Assembly (NCBI GenBank): GCA_015222255.1
Contig: JADFUX010000067.1
Coordinates: 1 to 7,419, forward strand
Origin: Chloroflexota bacterium
GTDB taxonomy: Bacteria; Chloroflexota; Dehalococcoidia; GIF9; AB-539-J10
Direction: 5' to 3'
Length of the DNA stretch: 7,419 nt
A model generated the notes under the pieces. It worked only from the letters and a program-made list of their open reading frames with translations. It was not told the origin of the DNA and did not search any database. The position numbers and the translations under genes were made by a program. Below are positions 1 to 7,273 of this stretch, one piece after another (position 1 is the first letter of the stretch; every line of letters starts with the position of its first letter).

Positions 1-1
1 G

Positions 2-67
2 TGGAATGAGGCGGAGCAAATCCGAGGCGTTGTTGGCTTCCTGCAAAAACAAGGAATACTGGATTAG
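2..67 (+). CDS. C-terminal tail of an upstream protein, cut by the window edge
   Basis: One frame entering from the left edge reads 21 residues (WNEAEQIRGVV, then GFLQKQGILD) before a TAG at 65-67. The stop falls 5 nt before the ATG of the next plus-strand gene, which is typical operon spacing. The tail looks like an amphipathic helix of a soluble protein. Too little is present to name a family. The other two frames are less convincing; the first has a stop at its third codon. That this is the end of a real gene is inferred from protein-like composition and spacing. It would be the first visible member of the plus-strand operon with the phosphatidyltransferase and purA. Confidence 0.5.
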   Translation, partial: WNEAEQIRGVVGFLQKQGILD

Positions 68-72
68 TCTAG

Positions 73-666
73 ATGAGTAATTTGGCAGAGCTTCGCGGAA
101 ATCTAGCTTCACGTATTACCAGACCTACACTCAAAATTCTGAGCAGAACTGGGCTGAAACCCGATGTTCTCACTTTCCTTGGGCTGGCAATCAATATTGG
201 TGCAGCTTACCTTGTTGCCGTCCATCGCTTTCTTCCCGCCGGGATACTCATTCTGCTTGCTGGTTTACTTGATCTTCTCGACGGGGCTTTAGCTCGCTTC
301 ACCAAACAAACTACACAGTTCGGCGCTATTCTGGATTCCACAACTGACCGCATTTCCGAAGCAGCCCTATTCTGTGGCCTTCTGGTTTGGTACATGTCAA
401 CAGGGTCAGATTTGGGAATTGTGCTTGTTTTCGCTGCTTTGATCGGCTCCTTTCTCATTAGCTATATAAGAGCCAGGGCAGAGGCACTGGGGTTGGAATG
501 TCAGGTTGGCTTGTTTACCAGAGCAGAAAGGGTTATAGTGTTGGCTGCAGGTTTAATCCTAGATCAGGTTTTCATCGCCTTATGCATCTTGGTGGTCTTT
601 GTTTATGTCACCGTAGCTCAAAGGCTATTGTATTTATGGCGGAAAACTAAGGACGGAGGCGGTTAA
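73..666 (+). CDS. CDP-alcohol phosphatidyltransferase, phosphatidylinositol-phosphate-synthase-like
   Basis: Integral membrane enzyme of 197 aa. It would transfer a phosphatidyl group from a CDP-lipid to an alcohol acceptor, releasing CMP, in phospholipid head-group synthesis. The full family signature DxxDGxxARx8GxxxDxxxD is present: D67, D70, G71, A74, R75, G84, D88 and D92. These aspartates bind the metal ions and the CDP moiety. Hydrophobic segments at roughly 33-51, 54-69, 95-109, 114-131 and 153-185 fit the usual six-helix bundle. Residues 130-140 (SYIRARAEALG) followed by a GxxxRxER element at 146-153 recall phosphatidylinositol-phosphate and archaetidylinositol-phosphate synthases more than E. 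coli-type PgsA, so inositol phosphate is a plausible acceptor, but this is inference. The start at 73 fits family length. Its Shine-Dalgarno is weak: AAGGA at 51-55 lies 17 nt away, so coupling to the upstream gene is likely. Its stop abuts the purA start. Confidence 0.88.
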   Translation: MSNLAELRGNLASRITRPTLKILSRTGLKPDVLTFLGLAINIGAAYLVAVHRFLPAGILILLAGLLDLLDGALARFTKQTTQFGAILDSTTDRISEAALFCGLLVWYMSTGSDLGIVLVFAALIGSFLISYIRARAEALGLECQVGLFTRAERVIVLAAGLILDQVFIALCILVVFVYVTVAQRLLYLWRKTKDGGG

Positions 667-1956
667 ATGGCTGTTATGGCTGTCATAGGCGGTCAATGGG
701 GTGACGAAGGCAAAGGGAGGGTGGTTGATCTTCTAGCTGAGAAAGTAGATATGGTAGTTCGTTTCTCGGGTGGGGACAATGCCGGCCATACAGTAATTGG
801 CCCCTACGGTGAGTTCGGGCTGCATCTCGTCCCCTCAGGCATTTTCTATCCCCAGGTGACCTGTATTATCGGCAACGGTGTCGCTATCAACCCAGCGAAC
901 CTTCTTGGCGAAATCAATGAGCTTCAGCGGCACGGAGTGGATACAAGCCGCCTCGTTATCAGTGACCGCGCCCATCTCATCATGCCTTATCACACCCTTC
1001 TGGACGGACTGGAGGAGGAAAGACGTGGTGGGAAGGCTCTGGGTACCACACGTAGAGGGATTGGCCCCGTCTTTGCTGACAAGGTGGCTCGATTAGGAAT
1101 TCGTGCTGGGGACCTGTTAGACAAAGACGCACTCTACAGCCGTCTGAAATCAACCCTTGAACTCAAGAATGCTATTCTGACGAAAGTATACCTAGTCTCA
1201 CCTTTGTCACTAGAAGAAATCTATGAACAGTATTGCCGTTACGGAGAGCGACTGGCTCCTTATATTCGTGAGACCACCGACATGCTTCATGAGGCACTAA
1301 GGAAAGGGAACTTGATTTTGCTAGAAGGAGCCCAAGGAACATTGCTCGACCCGGACTTTGGTACTTATCCCTACGTGACTTCATCTTCGCCCCTAGCTGG
1401 AAGCAGCTCTCTGGGAACGGGAATAGGTCCGATGCAGATTAGTCACGTCGTTGGTGTGTTTAAAGCTTACACCACCAGAGTCGGCAGTGGGCCGATGCCG
1501 ACTGAGCTAAGGGACGAGGTTGGTGAACTTATTCGGGAGAAAGCTCATGAATATGGCGCTACTACAGGCAGGCCACGGAGGTGTGGCTGGTTTGATGCCG
1601 TTGCCAGCCGTTTCAGTGTTCAGGTAAATGGCCTTAGCGAGATAGCTTTGACTCATCTTGACATTTTCGATGCTTTCCCCTCGGTTAAGATATGCACTGC
1701 TTACAGATTGGGAGACAAGGTCTTAGATCGCTTTCCCGCGAATGTAGGAGTATTAGAGAAATGCCAACCCATATACGAGGAGCTAGCGGGTTGGCGAGGA
1801 CCGATAGGTGAAATCCGCCATTTTGATGAGTTGCCCATAGAGGCTCGCCATTATGTAGCTAGGCTTGAGGAAATTACTTGTTGCCCGGTTGGTTTGATTT
1901 CGGTAGGGCCGAAGCGGGAGCAAGTGATAAAGGCGAAATCTATGCTTCCTCAGTAA
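667..1956 (+). CDS. purA: Adenylosuccinate synthetase
   Basis: Cytosolic enzyme of 429 aa, the usual length. It joins IMP and aspartate using GTP to give adenylosuccinate, the first step from IMP to AMP. Visible motifs are the phosphate loop GGQWGDEGKG (8-17) with catalytic D13, GGDNAGHT (35-42) with catalytic H41, GTTRRGIGP (126-134) with K139 following, YVTSS (236-240), KAYTTRVGSGPMPTEL (266-281) and GATTGRPRRCGW (297-308). Two departures stand out. The usual Tyr of GIGPxY is F136. The guanine-recognition TKLD motif reads THLD (329-332), keeping the key aspartate D332 but replacing Lys with His. The ATG directly follows the previous stop with no gap, and GGAGG at 655-659 lies 7 nt upstream. 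A second Met at codon 4 is a weaker alternative start. The last 17 bp overlap the 3' end of dapA on the other strand. Confidence 0.97.
   Translation: MAVMAVIGGQWGDEGKGRVVDLLAEKVDMVVRFSGGDNAGHTVIGPYGEFGLHLVPSGIFYPQVTCIIGNGVAINPANLLGEINELQRHGVDTSRLVISDRAHLIMPYHTLLDGLEEERRGGKALGTTRRGIGPVFADKVARLGIRAGDLLDKDALYSRLKSTLELKNAILTKVYLVSPLSLEEIYEQYCRYGERLAPYIRETTDMLHEALRKGNLILLEGAQGTLLDPDFGTYPYVTSSSPLAGSSSLGTGIGPMQISHVVGVFKAYTTRVGSGPMPTELRDEVGELIREKAHEYGATTGRPRRCGWFDAVASRFSVQVNGLSEIALTHLDIFDAFPSVKICTAYRLGDKVLDRFPANVGVLEKCQPIYEELAGWRGPIGEIRHFDELPIEARHYVARLEEITCCPVGLISVGPKREQVIKAKSMLPQ
1940..1956. other. Tail-to-tail overlap of purA and dapA
   Basis: The purA stop TAA (1954-1956) lies beyond the dapA stop TAG (minus strand, 1940-1942), so the two convergent genes share 17 bp. 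I see no hairpin followed by a T run near either end. Transcripts of the two operons would therefore be expected to run into each other's 3' regions unless Rho or another mechanism stops them. Confidence 0.9.
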
Positions 1957-2854
1957 CTCGCGGCGGAATGGGCAAATCAATCTTATAGTTCTTTAGCGTT
2001 ACCTGAATAATCTCGGCTGATTTCTCATCAGGCTCGGTTAAAGGCAAGCGAGGTTTGCCCACCGGAAAACCCAGATGGTTCAGTGCGTATTTGACGGGCA
2101 TGGGATTGGGAATAATGAAGAGTGCATTGACTAGAGGAAGCAAATGGCGGTGGATGGCTGCTGCCTCCCCGACTTCGCCGCGGAGAAATGCCTGCATCAT
2201 TTGCTTTATCTGCTTTCCTACCAGGTGTGAAGCAACACCAACCGCACCATAGCCACCCAGACTGAGTATGGGTAATGTATCGCCATCATTACCGCTGTAG
2301 ACCAAGAAGTCATCTCCTGCGCTTTCTATGATGGCGGTTATTTGAGCAAGGTTGCCGCTCGCTTCCTTTATTCCCACGATATTATCTATTTCACTCAGCT
2401 TGACTACGGTGTCGGAAGCGAGGTTAGTAACCGTGCGTGATGGAACATTGTAGAGAATGCAAGGTAACGCAGTGCTCTCAGCAATGGCTTTGAAATGCTC
2501 CAGTAGTCCTTGCTGGGTTGGTCGATTATAATAAGGCACCACCAGGAGGCAAGCGTCAACTCCAATTCTCTCCGCTTCCCTGGTTAGTTGCTGGCTTTCT
2601 CTAGTGCCATAACTGCCGGTGCCAGCCACTATTGTTCCACGATTGGCTATGGCTGACTTGACTTCAGCGAAAAGGCGTAGTTTCTCTTCCGAGCTAAGAG
2701 TGGGGGATTCCCCGGTAGTACCTGAGATCACAAGACCATCGCTGCCAGAGTCTAGCAAAGCTCTAGCTAGATTCTTGGCCTGTTCATACTCAACTTTGCC
2801 CTCAGCATTGAAGGGAGTAACCATAGCCGTCAATAGGCGGCCCAGCTTTCTCAT
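1940..2854 (-). CDS. dapA: 4-hydroxy-tetrahydrodipicolinate synthase
   Basis: Cytosolic class I aldolase of 304 aa. It condenses pyruvate with aspartate semialdehyde, the first committed step to diaminopimelate and lysine. The sequence has TAMVTPF (9-15), the GTTGESPTLS loop (45-54) with the hydroxyl residues of the proton relay, PYYN (107-110), YNVPSRT (135-141) with catalytic Y135 and carboxylate-binding R140, and GIKEASG (161-167) with the Schiff-base lysine K163. All key residues are present and the length is typical of the family. Sialate lyase and other family members share the fold, but the Y135/R140 pattern and the adjacent dapB and asd genes favour DapA. Its ATG (2852-2854) overlaps the asd stop as ATGA. 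No clear Shine-Dalgarno precedes it, so it is probably translated by coupling to asd. It is the last gene of the minus-strand cluster. Confidence 0.96.
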   Translation of the reverse strand: MRKLGRLLTAMVTPFNAEGKVEYEQAKNLARALLDSGSDGLVISGTTGESPTLSSEEKLRLFAEVKSAIANRGTIVAGTGSYGTRESQQLTREAERIGVDACLLVVPYYNRPTQQGLLEHFKAIAESTALPCILYNVPSRTVTNLASDTVVKLSEIDNIVGIKEASGNLAQITAIIESAGDDFLVYSGNDGDTLPILSLGGYGAVGVASHLVGKQIKQMMQAFLRGEVGEAAAIHRHLLPLVNALFIIPNPMPVKYALNHLGFPVGKPRLPLTEPDEKSAEIIQVTLKNYKIDLPIPPRVTEEA

Positions 2855-3891
2855 TTTCTAAAGGACCAATTCTTAGGTTTTATCCAACCCATCCGTAGCC
2901 CTTCTTCAGCAATCTGCACCGCATTCAATGCCGCCCCTTTGCGCAGATTATCGGCCACTATCCACATGACCAGCCCGTTGGCGCAGGCGAGGTCTTCTCG
3001 TATCCTGCCCACAAATACATTATCCGATCCAGTAGCTGCCCAAGGTTGAGGATAAAGACTGACGCTAGGATCGTCAATCACCTTAACCCCGGGGGCCTGA
3101 GCCAAGATCTTCCTCGCCTCTTCGGCTGTTATGGGCGAGCTAAACTCCACGTTGACCGCCTCGCTATGCCCAAAGTAGACAGGAACCCTAACGCATGTTG
3201 CCGAAACAGCTATATCCTCTGCATGCATTATTTTTCGTGTTTCTTCTACCAGTCCCCGTTCTTCTTTGGTATGGCCATTACCCATAAAAACGTCTATCTC
3301 CGGCAATACATTAAATGCTATCTGATGAGTGTAAATGTGAGGACAAATGCTATGCCCCTCTACGACCAGTTTAGCCTGAGTAGTCAGCTCGTTGATAGCA
3401 GCGGCACCGCTGCCTGATACCGATTGATAAGTGCTCACAACAATGCGTCTTATGGGATTGACCTTGTGCAACGGATAAAGGGCCACCACCAACTGGATTG
3501 TGGTGGAAGTCGGATTGGCGATTATCCCGTTATGCCATTCTATATCCCCGGGATTTACTTCAGGAACTATCAAAGGAACCGCCGGCTCCATTCTGAAGGC
3601 GGCGCCATTGTCAATAATAACAGCACCAGCCTCAGCAGCTAGAGGTGATAGTTGGCGACTAATATCAGCACCTGCCGAGAAAAGGGCAATATCAACGCCA
3701 CGAAAGACCTTCGGTTCAACCTCCGAAACTTCGATCTCTTGGTGATTGAAGAAAAGCTTTGTCCCCGAAGAACGTTCCGAAGCCAGCAGCTTGATTGAAG
3801 CCACAGGGAAACTCCGCTGGTGGAGTATCTTTAGGAATTCCTGCCCTACAAGCCCGGTGGCCCCGACAATGGCTATGTTGAACTCTTCCAC
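2851..3891 (-). CDS. asd: Aspartate-semialdehyde dehydrogenase homologue lacking the catalytic cysteine
   Basis: Homologue (346 aa) of the NADP-dependent enzyme that reduces aspartyl phosphate to aspartate semialdehyde, the branch point to lysine, methionine and threonine. The N-terminal dinucleotide-binding motif GATGLVG (10-16), SAG (72-74), R100 in AFRM, VPEVNP (109-114), STYQSVSGSG (153-162) with Q156, K220, R235 and the catalytic base H242 in GHSE are all in place, as is the C-terminal RKGAALNAVQIAE (317-329). The exception is the active-site loop. Where the family has NPNC followed by S/T-T-I, this protein has N126-P-T-S-T-T-I132. The nucleophilic cysteine is S129 and the neighbouring phosphate-contacting asparagine is T128. 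The family's DNTSAFR also reads DNGAAFR. There is no frameshift or stop. It starts with GTG, with AAGGA five nt upstream, 10 nt after the dapB stop. It may be inactive, altered in chemistry, or mis-sequenced at these two codons. Family assignment is certain; activity is not. Confidence 0.93.
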   Translation of the reverse strand: MEEFNIAIVGATGLVGQEFLKILHQRSFPVASIKLLASERSSGTKLFFNHQEIEVSEVEPKVFRGVDIALFSAGADISRQLSPLAAEAGAVIIDNGAAFRMEPAVPLIVPEVNPGDIEWHNGIIANPTSTTIQLVVALYPLHKVNPIRRIVVSTYQSVSGSGAAAINELTTQAKLVVEGHSICPHIYTHQIAFNVLPEIDVFMGNGHTKEERGLVEETRKIMHAEDIAVSATCVRVPVYFGHSEAVNVEFSSPITAEEARKILAQAPGVKVIDDPSVSLYPQPWAATGSDNVFVGRIREDLACANGLVMWIVADNLRKGAALNAVQIAEEGLRMGWIKPKNWSFRK

Positions 3892-3896
3892 AGTCT

Positions 3897-3901
3897 TCCT
3901 T
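3897..3901 (-). promoter_or_regulatory. Ribosome binding site fixing the GTG start of asd
   Basis: On the minus strand AAGGA is followed by five bases and then GTG at 3889-3891. The encoded N-terminus (MEEFNIAIVGATG) matches the usual start of the family, with the glycine motif beginning at residue 10, so the GTG is the likely initiation codon. The site lies in the 10-nt gap after the dapB stop. Confidence 0.75.
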
Positions 3902-4699
3902 TCACAGGTTTAGCAAGGCATCTAATCCATGAATTAGCCCCTTACGGTTTCTCACCTCTTTAACCGCCAAGATGACACCAGGCATATACGACTCCCGACT
4001 TATGGCCTCATGGCGTATGCTGAGGGTTTCTCCCGCCTTTGCTAGAATGACTTCTTGCCCAGCCATGAATCCTGGTAAGCGTAAGCTATGAATAGCTATC
4101 CCTTGGATTTGCCCGCCCCTCGTACCTGGAATTGTCTCCCTCTCGGTTTTGGGGAAGATGAATGATTTGCCACGTCCTTCTAGCATACCTCTGGCTGTGT
4201 TCACAGCGGTTCCAGACGGGGCGTCGATTTTCTTATCATGGTGCATTTCGAGAATCTCCGCATGGTCGAAGAATCTAGCGGCAATCCTTGCCAAATGCAT
4301 CAAAAGAACTGCTCCCAAGGAGAAATTGGGTGTTACTACAGCCCCGACACCATTCTCCCGACATAGCTGTTCGATCTCTGCTAAATCCCCCTCAGAAAGG
4401 CCTGTGGTGCCTATGATCAGATTGACTTTTCGCTTGGTAGCTAAGCGAGCAGCCTTCATAGCGACTTCAGCCACAGTGAAATCTACAAGCACGTGAGGAT
4501 TACAGTTCGTCAGAAGAGATTCCAAATCCGAAGAGAAGGGTACCAGCTCTAGAGTATCAGCCAGGGGAAGATACTTCTGGGTTACGTTTTTCTCTGCGGC
4601 ACCAACCACCTTTAATTCAGGCTCACGAACCACCGCCCTGATCACCTCCTGTCCCATCCTACCTAAAGCCCCGTTAACCACAACTCTTGTCACTTCCAT
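3902..4699 (-). CDS. dapB: 4-hydroxy-tetrahydrodipicolinate reductase
   Basis: Cytosolic NAD(P)H-dependent reductase of 265 aa. It converts the DapA product to tetrahydrodipicolinate in lysine and diaminopimelate synthesis. It has the N-terminal nucleotide-binding motif GALGRMG (10-16), DFT (73-75), IIGTTGLS (95-102), TPNFSLG (123-129), and the catalytic and substrate-binding block EMHHDKKIDAPSGTA (151-165) with H153 and K157. It ends with GTRGGQIQGIAIHSLRLPG (192-210) and IRH (228-230). The frame is open upstream to an ATG at 4843, but the extra 48 residues would lie inside the pnp coding region and do not resemble the family. The ATG at 4697-4699 gives family length and begins directly at the Rossmann strand. 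It is preceded by GGGGGAG. The gap to the pnp stop is 25 nt and to asd 10 nt, so co-transcription is likely. Confidence 0.95.
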   Translation of the reverse strand: MEVTRVVVNGALGRMGQEVIRAVVREPELKVVGAAEKNVTQKYLPLADTLELVPFSSDLESLLTNCNPHVLVDFTVAEVAMKAARLATKRKVNLIIGTTGLSEGDLAEIEQLCRENGVGAVVTPNFSLGAVLLMHLARIAARFFDHAEILEMHHDKKIDAPSGTAVNTARGMLEGRGKSFIFPKTERETIPGTRGGQIQGIAIHSLRLPGFMAGQEVILAKAGETLSIRHEAISRESYMPGVILAVKEVRNRKGLIHGLDALLNL

Positions 4700-4702
4700 A
4701 TT

Positions 4703-4709
4703 CTCCCCC
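4703..4709 (-). promoter_or_regulatory. Ribosome binding site supporting the internal dapB start
   Basis: On the minus strand GGGGGAG is followed by AAT and then ATG (4697-4699). The spacing is a little short, but the purine run is the best in the pnp-dapB gap. It supports the 265-aa DapB over the longer reading that begins inside pnp. Confidence 0.65.
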
Positions 4710-4724
4710 GTTGCCAATCCGCAG

Positions 4725-6908
4725 CTACCTGTTGTGGTGAGCCTGGCGATTCCCCTTATCATACCGGGCATCCTTTGGCGACCGAGGCTTGGAAAACGAG
4801 GAATCCTCTGTCCTGGCACCCGGAATACGAGAAGGCCCTTCAAACACTGCTCTTCGTGACAGGTTTATCCTACCCATATTGTCAATTTCCGTGACTTTGA
4901 CCATTATCTCATCACCAACTTTGACAACATCCTCGACTCTAGGAACACGGTGTTCAGCGAGTTCGCTTATATGAACCAGCCCTTCCTTTCCAGGAAGAAT
5001 CTCCACCATAGCACCGAAATTTAGCACCCGCGTTACCCTACCGGTGTAAATATCCCCCGACTTCACTTCCCGAGTCAAGTCTTGTATCCTGTTTATTGCT
5101 TTCTGAGCTGCGTCCCCGTCAGGCGAGCCAACAATCACGGTACCATCACTATTCACATCTATGGTGGCCTTAGTCTCATCTATGATGGATCTTATGGTCT
5201 TGCCCCCAGGACCAATAAGGGCGCCAATCTTCTCTGGGTTGATGCTTATCTTGTACATTCTTGGTGCATAAGGGCTAAGTTCAGGGCGGCTAGCACCGAT
5301 GGTTTGCTGCATCTTTTCCAATATCTCCAAGCGGGCTTGGCGAGCCCTATCTAAGGATTCAGCTAGAAGTTGAGGTTCTACACCCTGCAGTTTGATATCA
5401 AGCTGTAGAGCAGTAACTCCTCGGGATGTGCCTGCGACCTTGAAATCCATATCGCCGTAGGCATCCTCCACACCCTCAATATCAGTGAGGATGACGTGGC
5501 CACTATCCTCGCCGCTAAGCAATCCCACGGCTATACCCGCCACAGGCGCCTTAATAGGCACGCCGGCATCCATTAAGGAAAGCGTCGAGCCGCACGCACT
5601 AGCCATAGAAGTGCTGCCACTGGAACTGAGAACCTCGGAGACTAAACGAATAGCATAAGGGAAATCTTGCTCTGAGGGCAGCACGGGAGCGATAGCACGC
5701 TCGACCAAAGCGCCGTGCCCAATTTCTCGTCTGCTAGCTGCACCCACCCTCCTTACTTCACCGGTAGAGAAGGGAGCAAAATTGTAGTGATGCATGAATC
5801 GTTTTGTGTCATCTATGCCCAATCCATCCAGTAGTTGTTCCCTATTCGTGGATCCCAAAGTGGTGACGGTTAGCACCTGTGTTTCACCGCGCCCAAATAG
5901 ACCAGAACCGTGGGCCCGAGGCAAGAGGCCGACTTCACAACTAATAGGGCGAATCTCATTTGCTTGACGGCCATCTAGATGCCGCCTCTCTTCTAGTATC
6001 TTCTTCCTTGCCTGTGCCCTGAACTGAGCCTCAAGCGCAGGAATGATTTCCTCTTCGGTGAAGGAATCAGCCAATTTCTGTATGGCTTCCTCCTGGACCA
6101 GCGACCAAGCTTGTTCCCGTTGTGATTTTCCCTTTTGATCCACAGTCTGTCTTAGCTTATCTCCAACGGCGGCGAGGAGAAGATTTGTAAGTTCAGGATC
6201 AATTCCCTTAGCACTAGTAGCTATTTTCGCCTTGCCATAAGCTTGCTGTAGTTCCTCTTCGATTTTGATTATTTCCTGATTGGCTTCGTGGCCAAATTGA
6301 ATTGCCTCCAGTATGATCTCTTCGGAGCTCTCCCTAGCCCCTGCCTCTACCATCACTATGGCTTGCTTAGTGCTGGCGACAACCAAGTCAATCAGGCTAT
6401 CCTCCATCTGGATTAGGCTGGGATTTATGACCAAGGTGTCATCTAAATAGCCAACGTGCACTGCTGATATCGGCCCAGAAAAGGGGATCTCGGATATAGT
6501 TAGAGCCGCTGAGGCTCCAACAAGAGCGCAGATATCCGGGTCGTTCTCTTTATCGGCAGAAAGAACAGTAGCTATGATTTGAATTTCATAATCAAATTCC
6601 TTGGGAATGAGAGGTCGCAAACATCTATCAATAAGTCTCATGGTCAGGGTTGCTTCCTCGCTGGGGCGTCCCTCCCTTCTGATGAAGCTGCCCGGTATTT
6701 TTCCTGCGGCGTAGAGTTTTTCCTCATAGTTCACCGTCATCCGCAAGAAATCTGCTTTTCCTACAGGCTCATGGCTAACACAGGCAGTAACCAAGACCAC
6801 TGTATCGCCATAACGCACGGTGACAGCACCATTGGCCTGCAGAGCGAGTTTTCCCACCTCAATGGTAAACGCTCGGTTGCTTAGTAAACGGGAAAAGGTC
6901 TGAGACAT
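4725..6908 (-). CDS. pnp: Polynucleotide phosphorylase
   Basis: Cytosolic 3'-5' phosphorolytic exoribonuclease of 727 aa, a trimer active in mRNA turnover, often as part of an RNA degradosome. Domain order is complete: first RNase PH-like domain (about 12-142, with [17 protein letters not shown] at 69-85), an alpha-helical linker domain (about 145-310), the second, catalytic RNase PH domain (about 312-545), a KH domain (about 551-612, GPGG loop at 566-569) and an S1 domain (about 617-686). The catalytic region has [20 protein letters not shown] (428-447), KAPVAGIA (453-460) and [13 protein letters not shown] (481-493), whose aspartates D482, D486 and D488 carry the metal-binding positions. 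A hydrophilic, basic tail of about 38 residues follows S1. The start is set by the conserved N-terminus, but the 16-nt gap after rpsO holds no good Shine-Dalgarno. That gap is also too short for the RNase III-cleaved hairpin that controls E. coli pnp. Confidence 0.98.
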   Translation of the reverse strand: MSQTFSRLLSNRAFTIEVGKLALQANGAVTVRYGDTVVLVTACVSHEPVGKADFLRMTVNYEEKLYAAGKIPGSFIRREGRPSEEATLTMRLIDRCLRPLIPKEFDYEIQIIATVLSADKENDPDICALVGASAALTISEIPFSGPISAVHVGYLDDTLVINPSLIQMEDSLIDLVVASTKQAIVMVEAGARESSEEIILEAIQFGHEANQEIIKIEEELQQAYGKAKIATSAKGIDPELTNLLLAAVGDKLRQTVDQKGKSQREQAWSLVQEEAIQKLADSFTEEEIIPALEAQFRAQARKKILEERRHLDGRQANEIRPISCEVGLLPRAHGSGLFGRGETQVLTVTTLGSTNREQLLDGLGIDDTKRFMHHYNFAPFSTGEVRRVGAASRREIGHGALVERAIAPVLPSEQDFPYAIRLVSEVLSSSGSTSMASACGSTLSLMDAGVPIKAPVAGIAVGLLSGEDSGHVILTDIEGVEDAYGDMDFKVAGTSRGVTALQLDIKLQGVEPQLLAESLDRARQARLEILEKMQQTIGASRPELSPYAPRMYKISINPEKIGALIGPGGKTIRSIIDETKATIDVNSDGTVIVGSPDGDAAQKAINRIQDLTREVKSGDIYTGRVTRVLNFGAMVEILPGKEGLVHISELAEHRVPRVEDVVKVGDEIMVKVTEIDNMGRINLSRRAVFEGPSRIPGARTEDSSFSKPRSPKDARYDKGNRQAHHNR

Positions 6909-6924
6909 CTTGCTAGATCGTCGA

Positions 6925-7188
6925 CTACTTCCTTAAGCCTAACTTGGCAATAAGAGAATAATACTCCTGAGGCTCCGTTCTGTTAAGATAGGCCAACAGT
7001 CTTTTGCGTCGCCCTATAAGCTTAAGAAGCGCCCGTTGAGAATGATAATCATGGGAATTTATTTTCAAATGCTCGCTTATTTGGTTTATCCCCTCGCTAA
7101 GCACGGCTACCTGAACTCTGGTAGAGCCAGTATCATTTTCGTGAAGCCTAAACTGCGAGACTATACCCTGTTTCTTTTCCTTATCCAA
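6925..7188 (-). CDS. rpsO: 30S ribosomal protein S15
   Basis: Primary 16S rRNA-binding protein of the small subunit platform. The reading from a TTG at 7186-7188 gives 87 aa, close to the usual 88-89. It has HENDTGSTRVQ (16-26), HDYHSQRALLKLIGRRKRLL (46-65) and the C-terminal LIAKLGLRK. TTG is chosen because AAAGGA lies 7 nt upstream and the protein then begins where the family begins. An in-frame ATG at 7219-7221 would add 11 residues but overlaps the -10 box. Several normally conserved positions differ. The usual DTGSPEVQ reads DTGSTRVQ, and the usual DHHSRRGLL reads DYHSQRALL, so this is a divergent copy. It is followed 16 nt later by pnp, the widespread rpsO-pnp arrangement. Confidence 0.95.
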   Translation of the reverse strand: MDKEKKQGIVSQFRLHENDTGSTRVQVAVLSEGINQISEHLKINSHDYHSQRALLKLIGRRKRLLAYLNRTEPQEYYSLIAKLGLRK

Positions 7189-7195
7189 GAACCCA

Positions 7196-7201
7196 TCCTT
7201 T
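7196..7201 (-). promoter_or_regulatory. Ribosome binding site deciding the TTG start of rpsO
   Basis: On the minus strand AAAGGA is followed by TGGGTTC and then TTG GAT AAG. This is a strong Shine-Dalgarno at ideal spacing and no ATG or GTG is available at that distance, so TTG is the likely initiation codon for S15. Confidence 0.75.
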
Positions 7202-7219
7202 AGTGAAACGTTGCCTAGC

Positions 7220-7228
7220 ATTATAACA
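7220..7228 (-). promoter_or_regulatory. Extended -10 promoter for the rpsO-pnp-dapB-asd-dapA cluster
   Basis: The minus strand reads TGTTATAAT, a perfect consensus -10 hexamer (TATAAT, 7225 to 7220) with the TGn extension. No good -35 lies 16-18 bp upstream; the nearest resemblance is TGTACA with a 19-bp spacer (7245-7250). Extended -10 promoters do not need a strong -35. Transcription would start near 7213, leaving a leader of about 25 nt that contains the rpsO ribosome binding site. An 8-bp palindrome, ACAATTGT (7240-7247), lies at the -35 position and could bind a regulator. Confidence 0.6.
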
Positions 7229-7273
7229 TAGCCTAAGAAACAATTGTACATGGTGAAAGCACGGTTTTTCGCA

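Noticed and set aside
3046..3417. 123-residue plus-strand open frame inside asd
   Set aside because: It is fully antisense to a well-supported gene, has no recognisable domain, and its composition is that of a shadow frame.
4149..4496. 115-residue plus-strand open frame inside dapB
   Set aside because: It lies opposite the conserved catalytic block of DapB and shows no features of its own.
4700..4843. Longer DapB starting at the ATG at 4841-4843
   Set aside because: The extra 48 residues lie over the pnp 3' end and gap, do not look like DapB, and the ATG at 4699 gives the normal 265-aa protein with a purine-rich ribosome binding site.
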